The notes under the pieces are model-generated. The model was not told where the DNA came from. It saw only the letters and a list, made by a program, of their open reading frames with translations, and did not search any database. The translations under genes and the position numbers were made by a program. A stretch of DNA of 64,000 nucleotides from JBNPEO01 sp050490315 (lineage in GTDB: Bacteria; Actinomycetota; Actinomycetes; Actinomycetales; Micrococcaceae): assembly GCF_050490315.1 (NCBI RefSeq), contig NZ_JBNPEO010000004.1, positions 114,228 through 178,227 on the forward strand, written 5' to 3'. Of the stretch, positions 43,501 through 51,761 are shown piece after piece (positions within the stretch are counted from its first letter, which is position 1; each line of letters begins with the position of its first letter).

Positions 43501-44528
43501 GAGGTATCAACAATTGCCAAGTCCCAACCGTCCAAAGGCAAGCCGATGCGCACCGGACCGTTGCCGGTCAGGGGCGCAGCACAGGCAACCACTGTGGCTT
43601 CAGTGGGCCCGTAGGTGTTCCACACTTCACGGTCTTCTACTACCAAGCGCTCGGCGAGCTCCGGCGGGCACGCTTCGCCACCAAAAATGAGCAGACGAAC
43701 GTTCTCCAGTGATTCGGCTGGCCACAGTGCGGCAAGTGTGGGCACAGTTGATACCACTGTGATGCCGTTGTTGATGAGCCACGGCCCCAGGTCCATACCC
43801 GTCCGGACTAGTGAGCGCGGAGCCGGAACAAGGCAAGCACCGTGACGCCACGCGAGCCACATTTCCTCGCATGAGGCGTCGAAGGCAACGCTCAATCCTG
43901 CGAGGACGCGGTCAGTGGGGCCAATTGGTTCTCGCTGAAGGAATATCCGGGCCTCTGCATCCACAAAGGCAGCCGAGGAACGATGGGTGACGGCAACACC
44001 CTTAGGCGTTCCAGTGGATCCTGAAGTGAAAATGACCCATGAATCGTCCTCCGGTAGTGGCATACGTGGGGAGGGGAAAGGTTTGGGCCTTTTTTTGTCC
44101 ACAACAATTTCGCCCTTGGCGCGTAAGATCCCAGCAACTCGGGCTTCAGAGAACACTAGTTTGGCCCGCTCGTCCGGATCGTCGGCGTCCACCGGAACGT
44201 AGGCGGCGCCAATGAGCATAATCGCCAAGATGGCAATGTACAGCTCATTGGTGCCGGAGGGAATTCGAACCCCGATCTTGTCCCCAGCGCCCAACCCGGC
44301 CAAGTGCAAATTCTTCGCGTAATCGCGGACGGCAGTCGCTAAGTCGGCATAGCTCAGTGACTTTTTACCATCGTGCAGAGCCGAGGCATCAGGGAATTCT
44401 TCAACGGTTGCGAAAAAGATGTCGATCAGCGTCCGAGGCGACGATGCGGCCGTGCCACCCGGCATTTGCGCCGGGTAGATGGCTGATTCAACATCGAGGG
44501 TGGCCTGAGGGCCTTCTTGCTCATTCAC
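40587..44528 (-). CDS. Pls/PosA family non-ribosomal peptide synthetase (epsilon-poly-lysine-synthetase-like)
   Basis: 1313 residues. Adenylation domain: A3 SGSTGTPKG (169-177), YGPTEAT (306-312), YRSGDL (387-392) and catalytic K496 in TSGKVDR. Carrier domain: HGGGSLAA with S554. Then three membrane-helix pairs (about 625-690, 870-940 and 1130-1190) alternate with three left-handed beta-helix acyltransferase-like domains. This layout and the length match Streptomyces Pls, which makes epsilon-poly-L-lysine. The monomer here is not predicted with confidence; the first pocket residues read D217, A218 and E221. GTG start at 44528; no strong ribosome site. Followed by an M1 peptidase. Confidence 0.9.
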   Translation of the reverse strand: MNEQEGPQATLDVESAIYPAQMPGGTAASSPRTLIDIFFATVEEFPDASALHDGKKSLSYADLATAVRDYAKNLHLAGLGAGDKIGVRIPSGTNELYIAILAIMLIGAAYVPVDADDPDERAKLVFSEARVAGILRAKGEIVVDKKRPKPFPSPRMPLPEDDSWVIFTSGSTGTPKGVAVTHRSSAAFVDAEARIFLQREPIGPTDRVLAGLSVAFDASCEEMWLAWRHGACLVPAPRSLVRTGMDLGPWLINNGITVVSTVPTLAALWPAESLENVRLLIFGGEACPPELAERLVVEDREVWNTYGPTEATVVACAAPLTGNGPVRIGLPLDGWDLAIVDTSGVPVAEGEVGELIIGGVGLARYLDPAKDAEKYAPMPSLGWDRAYRSGDLVRCENAGLIFQGRADEQVKLGGRRIELGEIDSALQSLPGLAGAAAAVKTSAAGNQILVGYLAVAQSGAEPDLGKFRELLSESLPAPLIPLLTVVNELPTKTSGKVDRAALPWPLAGAGAAEADAAPLNLDADSSWIIEQWSAVLGTPATSLDADFFAHGGGSLAAAQLVSSLRVRYPLVRVSDIYAHPRVGALIDVCKQSLPEDYVPVEAKERPVRRTTRKAQVFQTLMGIPLHILVGMRWLTYLMAVNNLLSAWGVLAVAPTVSWWWVLASWLVFVSPLGRMGISVAAARVLLRGIRPGRYPRSGRVHLRLWLAEQIADLAGAIGLASAPWVPYYARALGAKVGKDVHLHSLPPVTGLLSLGNGCNIEPEVDLSGWWIDGDTVHIGAITIGANATVGARSTLMPGARVGADAHVEAGSAVFGKVKAGQSVAGSPAERRGKATHEWPDTLPYTNKFLERMWFAAFASASAFLALIPYASAALASTVVIASIRGYNTLFAAWPALLWSIPLGALVWFAGNLLLILATTRALGIGLKAGHYRVRSRIGWQVWATERVLDMARDLLFPIYASLFTPIWLRLLGAKIGKNVEASTVLLVPKMTTVGDGAFLADDTMVASYELGGGWMKIGPAKVGKRAFLGNSGMTAAGRNVPKNSLVAVLSATPLKAKSGTSWLGSPPVRLRRVAQATDQSRTFQPPTRLKVARAIWEACRLFPVMLVGYISVGVMVALDWIALHTNYFVAALLCGVVMLGAGAIAAVSSVVAKWVLVGRIKAGEHPLWSSFIWRNEVVDTFVEMVSAPWFARAASGTPALVWWLRGLGAKIGHGAWCESYWLPEADLVELGESSTVNRGCVIQTHLFHDRIMSMDKVQLMRGSTMGPHGVILPGAMLDDGATVGPASLVMRGETVPAGTYWMGNPVSPWARPK

Positions 44529-44587
44529 GCGCGTTATTCTCTCGGTTCAAGGTAAACATCAGGTGTTGCAGTGACCACTAGCTTCAC

Positions 44588-45553
44588 TTAGGGGATCAAA
44601 ATGACTTTCCCAGTGGTCTTGCGGCCTTCCAAATCAGCGTGTGCCTTGCCTGCATCCTTGAGGGCGTACCGTGCACCAATCCTGACTGCGAGTTGTCCTG
44701 AGGCTGCTGCAGCGAAAATTTCCTCAGAGCGCCAGCGCCGCTCTTGTGGGGTCAAGAGGAAGTCCCGCAAGGTTGGGCGAGTGAGCGAGAGCGATCCGCC
44801 AGCGTTGAGGCGCTGTGGATCAAGGGGTGGGACCGGCCCTGAGGCTGCACCGAAAAGAACCAATGTTCCTCTGGTGCGCAGGCTCGCGAGTGAGCCATCA
44901 AAAGTGTCCTTACCCACGCCGTCGTACACCACATCAGTTCCCACACCATCGGTGAGTTCCCGCACTCGAGCCGCAAAGTCTTTGTATTCAAGCACTTCAT
45001 CAGCGCCTGCCGATCGAGCCAAGTCAGCTTTTTCTGGACTTGAAACAGTGGTGAACACCCTGGCCCCACGGGCCTTGAGTAGCTGGATGATCAACAGCCC
45101 CACACCACCGGCCCCGGCGTGAATGAGAACTGTCTGGCCTGGTTCTACGCGAAAGGAGGAATTGATCAGGTAATGAGCCGTCATACCTTGCAAGGGGAGC
45201 GCCGCGGCGGTTTCGATGTCTAGACCATCGGGAATGGGCAGTGCACGGCTCGCGTCCAAGACGGCAAAGTTCGCATAGCAGCCTTCGCCCTCCGCTGTGG
45301 CCACGCGTTGACCCACTTCGAATCCTTCAACGCCCTCGCCGAGCGCCTCGATAGTGCCAGCGGCTTCTGAACCGGGGACAAAAGGATAGGAAACTTTGTA
45401 GTTACCGTTGCGCTGATACGTCTCGATGAAGTTCAAGCCGATGGCTTGCACCTTAATGAGCAGCTGACCCGGGCCCGGGGTGGGCATGTCCGCCGCTGCA
45501 TAGTGCAAGACCTCGGGTCCGCCTGCTTGGACGGCACTGACCGTATTATTCAC
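44588..45553 (-). CDS. Quinone oxidoreductase, zinc-free MDR family
   Basis: 321-residue NADPH-dependent medium-chain reductase of the Qor type. Nucleotide motif HAGAGGVGLLIIQLLKARGA is in the centre; the zinc cysteines of alcohol dehydrogenases are absent. Opening FIETYQRNGNYKVSYPFVPGSEAAG is characteristic. GTG 45553 has GGAG 5 nt upstream. It is 59 nt upstream of the Pls/PosA gene on the same strand, so the three genes could form one transcript, though its chemistry has no obvious link. Confidence 0.88.
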   Translation of the reverse strand: MNNTVSAVQAGGPEVLHYAAADMPTPGPGQLLIKVQAIGLNFIETYQRNGNYKVSYPFVPGSEAAGTIEALGEGVEGFEVGQRVATAEGEGCYANFAVLDASRALPIPDGLDIETAAALPLQGMTAHYLINSSFRVEPGQTVLIHAGAGGVGLLIIQLLKARGARVFTTVSSPEKADLARSAGADEVLEYKDFAARVRELTDGVGTDVVYDGVGKDTFDGSLASLRTRGTLVLFGAASGPVPPLDPQRLNAGGSLSLTRPTLRDFLLTPQERRWRSEEIFAAAASGQLAVRIGARYALKDAGKAHADLEGRKTTGKVILIP

Positions 45554-45671
45554 TGTGGCTCCATTCTTCCGCGCGATCCTCGGTGGCAGGGTACACAGCC
45601 CATCCTATGTGGGTAGAAGGGAACCGTGGCGGTGTAGTCGCCAGCAGTATGAGGATTCCTCGCCTTCATCC

Positions 45672-45709
45672 AAATGCATAAATATTTGCTCCAGTGAATA
45701 TTATTGCGC
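45672..45709. promoter_or_regulatory. Paired ArgR-like boxes before argC
   Basis: Two AT-rich imperfect dyads, 45672-45689 (core TGCATAAATATTTGC) and 45694-45709 (GTGAATATTATTGCGC), lie about two helical turns apart centre to centre and cover the -35 region of the argC promoter. They resemble TGNATA-type ARG half-sites. The first ArgR target of the operon. Confidence 0.55.
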
Positions 45710-45716
45710 GCTGCGG

Positions 45717-45722
45717 TATAGT
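45717..45722 (+). promoter_or_regulatory. -10 element TATAGT, leaderless argC promoter
   Basis: TATAGT lies 7 nt before the ATG at 45730 and downstream of the ARG-like boxes. Confidence 0.6.
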
Positions 45723-45729
45723 GCTCTAT

Positions 45730-46773
45730 ATGACGATTTCCGTTGCCGTTTCCGGAGCCAGTGGTTATGCCGGTGGGGAAGTGCTGCGTTTACTAGGCAC
45801 CCACCCTGACGTGAGAATTGGCGCGATCACCGCGCACAGTAACGCGGGAGCCAAGTTAGGCGAGCTCCAGCCGCACTTGCATACTCTCGCGGACCGAGTT
45901 CTTGTAGACACCACCATTGAAGAACTCGCAGGCCACGACGTTGTATTCTTGGCCCTTCCGCACGGAACATCGGCAGCCGTGGCAGCGCAGCTTCCGCCAG
46001 AAACGCTAGTGATCGACGCCGGAGCTGACCACCGCCTCGAAGATCCCGCTGCGTGGGAAAAGTTCTACGGCAGCGCACACGCAGGAACGTGGCCCTATGG
46101 TTTGCCTGAGCTGCCTGGGCAGCGCGAAAAGCTTGTTGGCGCTCGCCGAATTGCCGTGCCAGGCTGTTACCCCACCTCCGTTCTGCTTGCACTGACCCCC
46201 GGCTTTGCGGCTGGACTGCTCGAGCCTGAGGACGTGGTGGTGGTTTCAGCCTCAGGAACTTCCGGTGCAGGCAAGGCCGCCAAAGTGAACCTGATCGGTT
46301 CAGAAGTTATGGGTTCCATGAGCCCGTACGGGGTGGGTGGAATGCACCGGCACACTCCAGAAATTGAACAAGGTTTGTCCAACGCTGCCGGTGAAGCAGT
46401 GAGTGTTTCTTTCACCCCAACACTCGCGCCGATGAGCCGGGGCATTCTGACCACCGCAACTGCTCGCGTGCGCAATGCAGATCAGGGCCAAAACCTTGCC
46501 TCTGAATTGCGCGCAGCCTGGCAGAACGCCTACGCCGACGAGCCTTTTGTCCATCTACTCCCGGAAGGACAATGGCCCACCACCAAGTCTGTTCAGGGAT
46601 CTAACCACGTAGTGATGCAGCTGGCATATGATCCACATGCCAAGCGCGTCATTGTGACGTGCGCGATCGACAACCTCACAAAGGGAACCGCTGGGGGAGC
46701 GGTCCAATCCATGAATATTGCCTTGGGGCTCAATGAAGCTACCGGGCTCCAGCAGCTAGGAGTAGCACCGTGA
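45730..46773 (+). CDS. argC: N-acetyl-gamma-glutamyl-phosphate reductase
   Basis: 347-residue NADPH-dependent reductase, third step of arginine synthesis. SGASGYAGGE (8-17) binds NADP and C146 (VPGCYPT) is catalytic. The frame opens at GTG 45694 but ATG 45730 (MTISVAVSGASG) follows TATAGT by 7 nt and gives the family start. Its TGA overlaps the argJ GTG. Confidence 0.95.
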   Translation: MTISVAVSGASGYAGGEVLRLLGTHPDVRIGAITAHSNAGAKLGELQPHLHTLADRVLVDTTIEELAGHDVVFLALPHGTSAAVAAQLPPETLVIDAGADHRLEDPAAWEKFYGSAHAGTWPYGLPELPGQREKLVGARRIAVPGCYPTSVLLALTPGFAAGLLEPEDVVVVSASGTSGAGKAAKVNLIGSEVMGSMSPYGVGGMHRHTPEIEQGLSNAAGEAVSVSFTPTLAPMSRGILTTATARVRNADQGQNLASELRAAWQNAYADEPFVHLLPEGQWPTTKSVQGSNHVVMQLAYDPHAKRVIVTCAIDNLTKGTAGGAVQSMNIALGLNEATGLQQLGVAP

Positions 46774-47936
46774 GCGTTACCTCACCCCTTGGATTCCGGG
46801 CCGCCGGCGTTGTAGCCGGACTCAAAAGCACAGGTAAGCCGGACGTCGCTCTGGTAGTCAACGATGGCCCGGATTTTCACGCAGCAGCGGTTTTTACCAC
46901 TAACCGTGTGGCAGCGGCTCCTGTTCACTGGTCCCGCCAAGTAGTTTCTGACGGCCGTGTTGACGCAGTAATTCTCAACTCCGGCGGAGCGAATGCATGC
47001 ACGGGTCCGCAAGGATTTCAGAACACACACACCACAGCGGAAAAGACTGCTGAAGTTTTGGGCTTGTCCGCTACGGACATTGTGGTCTGCTCAACCGGGC
47101 TCATCGGTGAGCAGCTGCCCATGGACAAAATTACTGCCGGTGTGGACGCGGCTGCCGCGGCTTTGAGTGGCGACGGCGGCGATGATGCCGCCAGCGCCAT
47201 TATGACCACAGACTCGGTTTCCAAAACTTCGGTTATCAAAGGAAAGGATTCCGAGGGTCGCGAATTCACTATCGGTGGAATCGCCAAGGGCGCTGGAATG
47301 CTAGCGCCTGGCCTCGCCACCATGCTGGTGGTCATCACCACTGACGCAGTAGTCTCGCCGGACATGTTGGATGTTGAGTTGCGCGACGCGTGCCGGGTTT
47401 CCTTTAATCGGGCCGACTCGGACGGCTGTATGTCCACCAATGACACAGTCCTCTTGATGGCTTCCGGCGCCTCTGGAGCTGTTCCAGCTGTTGATTCATT
47501 TGGTGAAGCGTTGACAACAGTTTGCAAGGACTTGGCTCGTCAGCTGATTGGCGATGCCGAAGGAGCCAGCCACGACATTGCTATCCGTACCTTCAACGCC
47601 GCCACCGAGGTTGATGCTGAAACCGTTGGACGCTCCGTAGCTCGATCGAACCTCTTTAAGGCAGCGATCTTTGGTAAAGATCCCAACTGGGGCCGTGTTC
47701 TTTCCGCAGTGGGCACCACTGACGCAATCTTCGATCCAGACCAGCTCAACGTCTCGATCAACGGGATCCAAATCTGCCAAAACGGGGGAATCGGGGAAGA
47801 TCGGAACCTGGTGAATCTGGATGCTCGTGAAGTTTTGGTTGAAATTGATCTGAAGGCGGGCGCTGAAGAAGCCACCATTTGGACCAACGACCTCACTCAT
47901 GACTACGTCCACGAGAACAGCGCCTACTCGAGCTAA
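46770..47936 (+). CDS. argJ: Glutamate N-acetyltransferase / amino-acid N-acetyltransferase
   Basis: 388-residue Ntn-type enzyme that recycles the acetyl group between acetylornithine and glutamate; many bacterial forms also make acetylglutamate from acetyl-CoA. The self-cleavage site is GLA-T184-M, producing alpha and beta chains. No argA is in the cluster, which fits the bifunctional form. GTGA overlap with argC. Confidence 0.95.
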   Translation: MSVTSPLGFRAAGVVAGLKSTGKPDVALVVNDGPDFHAAAVFTTNRVAAAPVHWSRQVVSDGRVDAVILNSGGANACTGPQGFQNTHTTAEKTAEVLGLSATDIVVCSTGLIGEQLPMDKITAGVDAAAAALSGDGGDDAASAIMTTDSVSKTSVIKGKDSEGREFTIGGIAKGAGMLAPGLATMLVVITTDAVVSPDMLDVELRDACRVSFNRADSDGCMSTNDTVLLMASGASGAVPAVDSFGEALTTVCKDLARQLIGDAEGASHDIAIRTFNAATEVDAETVGRSVARSNLFKAAIFGKDPNWGRVLSAVGTTDAIFDPDQLNVSINGIQICQNGGIGEDRNLVNLDAREVLVEIDLKAGAEEATIWTNDLTHDYVHENSAYSS

Positions 47937-47959
47937 CCACCCCACTTAGAGAGCACACT

Positions 47960-48883
47960 GTGAACAACTCCACGCTGGCAGCACAGGACAAAGCCGAAAC
48001 GCTCATCGAGGCATTGCCTTGGATTCAGCGCTTCTCCGGTACCACCATGGTGATCAAGTACGGCGGGAACGCCATGATCAACGAGGAACTGCGCCGGGCT
48101 TTCGCCGAAGACATTGTGTTTTTGCACCACGTGGGAATCCGTCCCGTAGTGGTGCACGGCGGGGGCCCACAAATCAACTCGATGCTTGCCCGGCTGGGCA
48201 TTGAGTCCGAATTTAAGGGCGGATTGCGAGTGACCACCCCTGAAGCCATGGATGTGGTCCGGATGGTGCTTACCGGCCAAGTAGGACGCGAACTCGTGGG
48301 CCTGATCAACGGCCATGGCCCTTACGCTGTGGGAATGTCTGGCGAAGACGGAGGCCTCTTGCGTGCTGTCCGGACCGGAACCGTAGTCGACGGCGAGGAT
48401 GTTGACTTGGGCCAAGTGGGGGAAGTTGTTGGTGTGGATCCGGCCGGCATTTTGGACATCCTGGAGGCCGGGCGCATCCCGGTAATTTCCACGGTGGCTC
48501 CCGAATTCGTGGTTGAAGAAGGTGGGCTGGTTGCCACCGGGGAAGTCCTGAACGTAAATGCGGACACGGCCGCAGCTGCACTGGCCGAAGCACTCGGCGC
48601 CAGCAAGCTCGTGATTCTCACAGACGTTGAAGGCCTTTACGCGAATTGGCCGGATAAGAGCTCACTCATTTCTTCACTCACCGCAGGGGAGCTGCGCGAA
48701 ATGCTGCCGCGCTTGGAATCGGGCATGATTCCAAAAATGGAGGCCTGCCTTAAGGCCGTTGATGCAGGGGTTGAGCGAGCGCACATCGTTGACGGGCGGC
48801 TAGCCCACTCGATGCTGCTAGAAACATTTACGACGGCGGGAATTGGCACCCAAGTTGTGCCGGACGGAGTTGAAGCAAAGTGA
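47960..48883 (+). CDS. argB: Acetylglutamate kinase
   Basis: 307-residue amino acid kinase with VIKYGGNAMIN near residue 33, VVVHGGGPQINSML at about 71 and LNVNADTAAAALAEALGASK. The N-terminal helix TLIEALPWIQRFSG is the one that in arginine-inhibited enzymes links dimers into hexamers, so feedback inhibition by arginine is likely. Overlaps argD by GTGA. Confidence 0.96.
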   Translation: MNNSTLAAQDKAETLIEALPWIQRFSGTTMVIKYGGNAMINEELRRAFAEDIVFLHHVGIRPVVVHGGGPQINSMLARLGIESEFKGGLRVTTPEAMDVVRMVLTGQVGRELVGLINGHGPYAVGMSGEDGGLLRAVRTGTVVDGEDVDLGQVGEVVGVDPAGILDILEAGRIPVISTVAPEFVVEEGGLVATGEVLNVNADTAAAALAEALGASKLVILTDVEGLYANWPDKSSLISSLTAGELREMLPRLESGMIPKMEACLKAVDAGVERAHIVDGRLAHSMLLETFTTAGIGTQVVPDGVEAK

Positions 48884-50124
48884 GCGAAATGGCTGAAGCC
48901 ACAGCGAATGAATTAACTCACCTAGGCGGTGTCTCATCGCAGGAACTCCTTGAGCGCTATGCCACTTCACTGATGGGTGTATTTGGAGCACCACAGCGCG
49001 TTTTGGTGCGTGGTGCTGGCTGCCATGTTTGGGACGCTGACGGAAAACAGTACTTGGACCTCCTAGGCGGGATTGCCGTCAACGCCTTGGGTCACGCTCA
49101 CCCCTTTGTGAACTCGGTGATCTCGAGCCAACTCTCCACCCTGGGCCACGTCTCGAACTTCTTTACCTCGCCAACCCAGATTGCCTTGGCCGAAAAGCTT
49201 CTTGAGATTGTGAAAGCGCCGGCGGGTTCAAAGGTCTTTTTCGCCAACTCTGGTACCGAAGCTAATGAGGCGGCCTTTAAGCTGGTTCGCCGTCATTCAC
49301 ATGGTCAACGTCCCAAATTGGTTGCTCTGCAGGGCGCTTTCCACGGGCGCACCATGGGCGCTTTGGCACTGACATCGAAGGAAGCATACCGGGCCCCCTT
49401 TGAGCCGTTGCCCGGAGGTGTGGAGCACATCCCCTTTGACGATATTGAAGCCTTGCGTGCGGCCGTTGACTCAAAAACAGCTGCAGTGTTCTTAGAACCA
49501 ATTCAAGGTGAAGCCGGGGTCCGGCCGCTTTCTGTTGAGTATTTGCGCGAGGCTCGGAAAATTACCTCCGAAGCTGGTGCACTCTTGATTTTGGACGAAG
49601 TTCAGACTGGTATTGGCCGTACCGGAGCATGGCTTGCAAGCGCCGCTGCAGAGATTGTTCCCGATGCCATCACCCTTGCCAAGGGTCTAGGTGGAGGTTT
49701 TCCCATTGGTGCGCTCATTACCTTTGGTGAGGCGACGTCGTCGCTCTTGTCAGCCGGACAGCACGGGACTACCTTCGGTGGGAATCCGGTGGCCACAGCA
49801 GCCGCTTTAGCAACCCTTCATGCCATTGAACACCAGCGCATCCTGGCGAACGTTCTTGCGGTAGGGGAGTACTTGCGCTCCGCTTTGGCGAAGCTGGACT
49901 TTGTTACCGAAGTTCGCGGACAAGGACTACTGATCGGCTTTGATCTTGACGCCGACGTTGCCCCGGCCGCGGTTCAAGCAGCCTTAAACGCGGGCTTTAT
50001 TCTCAACGCTCCCGGGCCCAAAACTATTCGTTTAGCTCCGCCACTCATTCTGACCATCGAGCAGGCACAGAGCTTCATTGACGCGCTGCCCGCCATCATT
50101 TCAACCGCAAAGGATGCCAAGTGA
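48880..50124 (+). CDS. argD: Acetylornithine aminotransferase
   Basis: 414-residue class III PLP aminotransferase. FANSGTEANEAA (121-132) binds the cofactor phosphate, D239 and K268 (TLAKGLGGG) are the PLP contacts, and GTTFGGNPVA is the C-terminal motif. GTGA overlaps at both ends (argB before, argF after). Confidence 0.96.
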   Translation: MSEMAEATANELTHLGGVSSQELLERYATSLMGVFGAPQRVLVRGAGCHVWDADGKQYLDLLGGIAVNALGHAHPFVNSVISSQLSTLGHVSNFFTSPTQIALAEKLLEIVKAPAGSKVFFANSGTEANEAAFKLVRRHSHGQRPKLVALQGAFHGRTMGALALTSKEAYRAPFEPLPGGVEHIPFDDIEALRAAVDSKTAAVFLEPIQGEAGVRPLSVEYLREARKITSEAGALLILDEVQTGIGRTGAWLASAAAEIVPDAITLAKGLGGGFPIGALITFGEATSSLLSAGQHGTTFGGNPVATAAALATLHAIEHQRILANVLAVGEYLRSALAKLDFVTEVRGQGLLIGFDLDADVAPAAVQAALNAGFILNAPGPKTIRLAPPLILTIEQAQSFIDALPAIISTAKDAK

Positions 50125-51107
50125 GCACCACTCGCCATTTCCTCAAAGATACTGATCTCAGCCCGGCGGAGCAGGCTGAGGTTCTGGACCTTGCCGCACG
50201 AATGAAGGCAGCACCGTTTAGCGTTCAGCCGTACGCAGCCGAAGGTAATGGTCGCCAAACGGTGGCAGTGATCTTTGACAAAACCTCCACTCGTACACGG
50301 GTTTCCTTTGCCACCGGTGTGGCGCAAATGGGTGGCAACGCCCTGATCATCAACCCGGGTGAAGCGCAGATTGGCCACAAAGAGTCTGTCGAGGACACCG
50401 CTAAAGTCCTAGAACGAATGGTCTCAACAATTGTTTGGCGCACGGGAGCTCATTCCGGTCTGGTGGCCATGGCAGAAAATTCTCGAGTTCCAGTGATCAA
50501 CGCCCTGTGCGACGACTACCACCCGTGCCAGCTGTTGGCCGATCTCTTGGCAGTAAAAGAGCACAAGGGCGAGCTTGCTGGATTAACCATGGCTTACTTA
50601 GGTGACGCGGCAAATAACATGGCCAATTCGTACTTGCTTGCTGGTGTTACGGCAGGAATGCATGTTCGGATCGCTGGCCCGGAGGGTTACCTGCCGGCGG
50701 CCGAGATTGTTGCGGCGGCCCAAGAACGCGCAGAACAAACCGGCGGTTCTGTGCTCATCACTACCGACGCTGGCGAAGCACTCAACGGTGCCGACGTTGT
50801 TGCCACTGATACTTGGGTTTCCATGGGCCAAGAAGCCGAAAAGGAAGCCCGGATGCAGTTGTTCCGGAACTATTCCGTTGATGAGGCAGCCATGGCGCAG
50901 GCTGCGGCAGACGCCGTCGTACTTCACTGCCTGCCTGCTTACCGTGGGTATGAAATTTCGGCCGAAGTCATCGACGGTCCACAGTCGATTGTTTGGGACG
51001 AAGCAGAGAACCGGTTGCACGCACAAAAGGCACTGATGGCCTGGCTGATGCACCAGTCTGGACTGGCAGTTGTAGACGGGCTTGCGCCGGTAGGGGAGCA
51101 GGCCTAA
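50121..51107 (+). CDS. argF: Ornithine carbamoyltransferase
   Basis: 328-residue transferase. Carbamoyl phosphate is held by STRTR (56-60) and ornithine by the HCLPAYRG loop near the C-terminus; the HPCQLLADLLAVKE segment is conserved. Followed immediately, with no spacer, by the argR GTG. Confidence 0.96.
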   Translation: MSTTRHFLKDTDLSPAEQAEVLDLAARMKAAPFSVQPYAAEGNGRQTVAVIFDKTSTRTRVSFATGVAQMGGNALIINPGEAQIGHKESVEDTAKVLERMVSTIVWRTGAHSGLVAMAENSRVPVINALCDDYHPCQLLADLLAVKEHKGELAGLTMAYLGDAANNMANSYLLAGVTAGMHVRIAGPEGYLPAAEIVAAAQERAEQTGGSVLITTDAGEALNGADVVATDTWVSMGQEAEKEARMQLFRNYSVDEAAMAQAAADAVVLHCLPAYRGYEISAEVIDGPQSIVWDEAENRLHAQKALMAWLMHQSGLAVVDGLAPVGEQA

Positions 51108-51671
51108 GTGTCCGGGCAAGCACCCAATGCCGCTGGTACCGGGCAAGTGAACAACACCAATCAGTCTTCCTCGCCAACCACAAAAACGGCGAGGCAGGCT
51201 CGGATCACTGCGATTTTGACTGGTGAATCCGTTCGTTCACAAGCTGAACTGGCTGCCTTGTTGGCGGACGACGGCGTTCAGGTCACCCAAGCGACGCTAT
51301 CGCGCGACCTGGTAGAACTCGGTGCTGTGCGTGTGCGCGGCAGTGCGGGTGTGCTGGTCTACGCGGTGCCTGGCGAAGGCGGGGATCGCGGTGCTCGCAG
51401 CGGCGTGGGGCAAGAAATTTTGGATGCTCGGCTGGAGAAGCTGTGCGGTGAGTTGTTGGTTACGGCGGAATCGTCGGCGAACCTTGTGGTGCTCCGTACT
51501 CCGCCGGGAGCGGCTAACTTCTTGGCGTTGGCTATTGATCATTCAGTGATTCCCTCGATTTTGGGCACCATTGCGGGCGACGACACCGTATTGCTGGTGT
51601 CCCGCGATCCGAATGGTGGGGACGCACTTGCTGCGCGCTTCCTCGCCATGGCGCAGAGCAATCCCAACTAG
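51108..51671 (+). CDS. argR: Arginine repressor ArgR
   Basis: 187-residue hexameric repressor. Winged-helix DNA-binding domain at about 28-90 with TQATLSRDLVELGAVRVR; C-terminal arginine-binding domain with GTIAGDDTVLLVSRD (153-167), which holds arginine between subunits. A disordered Gly/Asn/Gln-rich head of about 25 residues precedes it. The GTG directly follows the argF stop. Likely targets are the boxes before argC and argG. Confidence 0.95.
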   Translation: MSGQAPNAAGTGQVNNTNQSSSPTTKTARQARITAILTGESVRSQAELAALLADDGVQVTQATLSRDLVELGAVRVRGSAGVLVYAVPGEGGDRGARSGVGQEILDARLEKLCGELLVTAESSANLVVLRTPPGAANFLALAIDHSVIPSILGTIAGDDTVLLVSRDPNGGDALAARFLAMAQSNPN

Positions 51672-51703
51672 CTCGCAGCACTATGTATAAATAACCAAAC
51701 TTC

Positions 51704-51717
51704 TGTATAGTCATACA
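51704..51717. promoter_or_regulatory. ArgR-like operator before argG, overlapping the -10
   Basis: TGTATAGTCATACA is a 14-nt imperfect dyad (12 of 14 symmetrical) containing the probable -10 TATAGT (51706-51711). A second related site, TATGTATAAATAACC, begins at 51682; its TATGTAT also pairs with ATACATA at 51713-51719. The arrangement suits direct repression of argG by arginine-bound ArgR. Confidence 0.55.
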
Positions 51718-51761
51718 TAACGGCATTTGCCATAACGTTTACCCCGCAAGGAGAGATTTCC

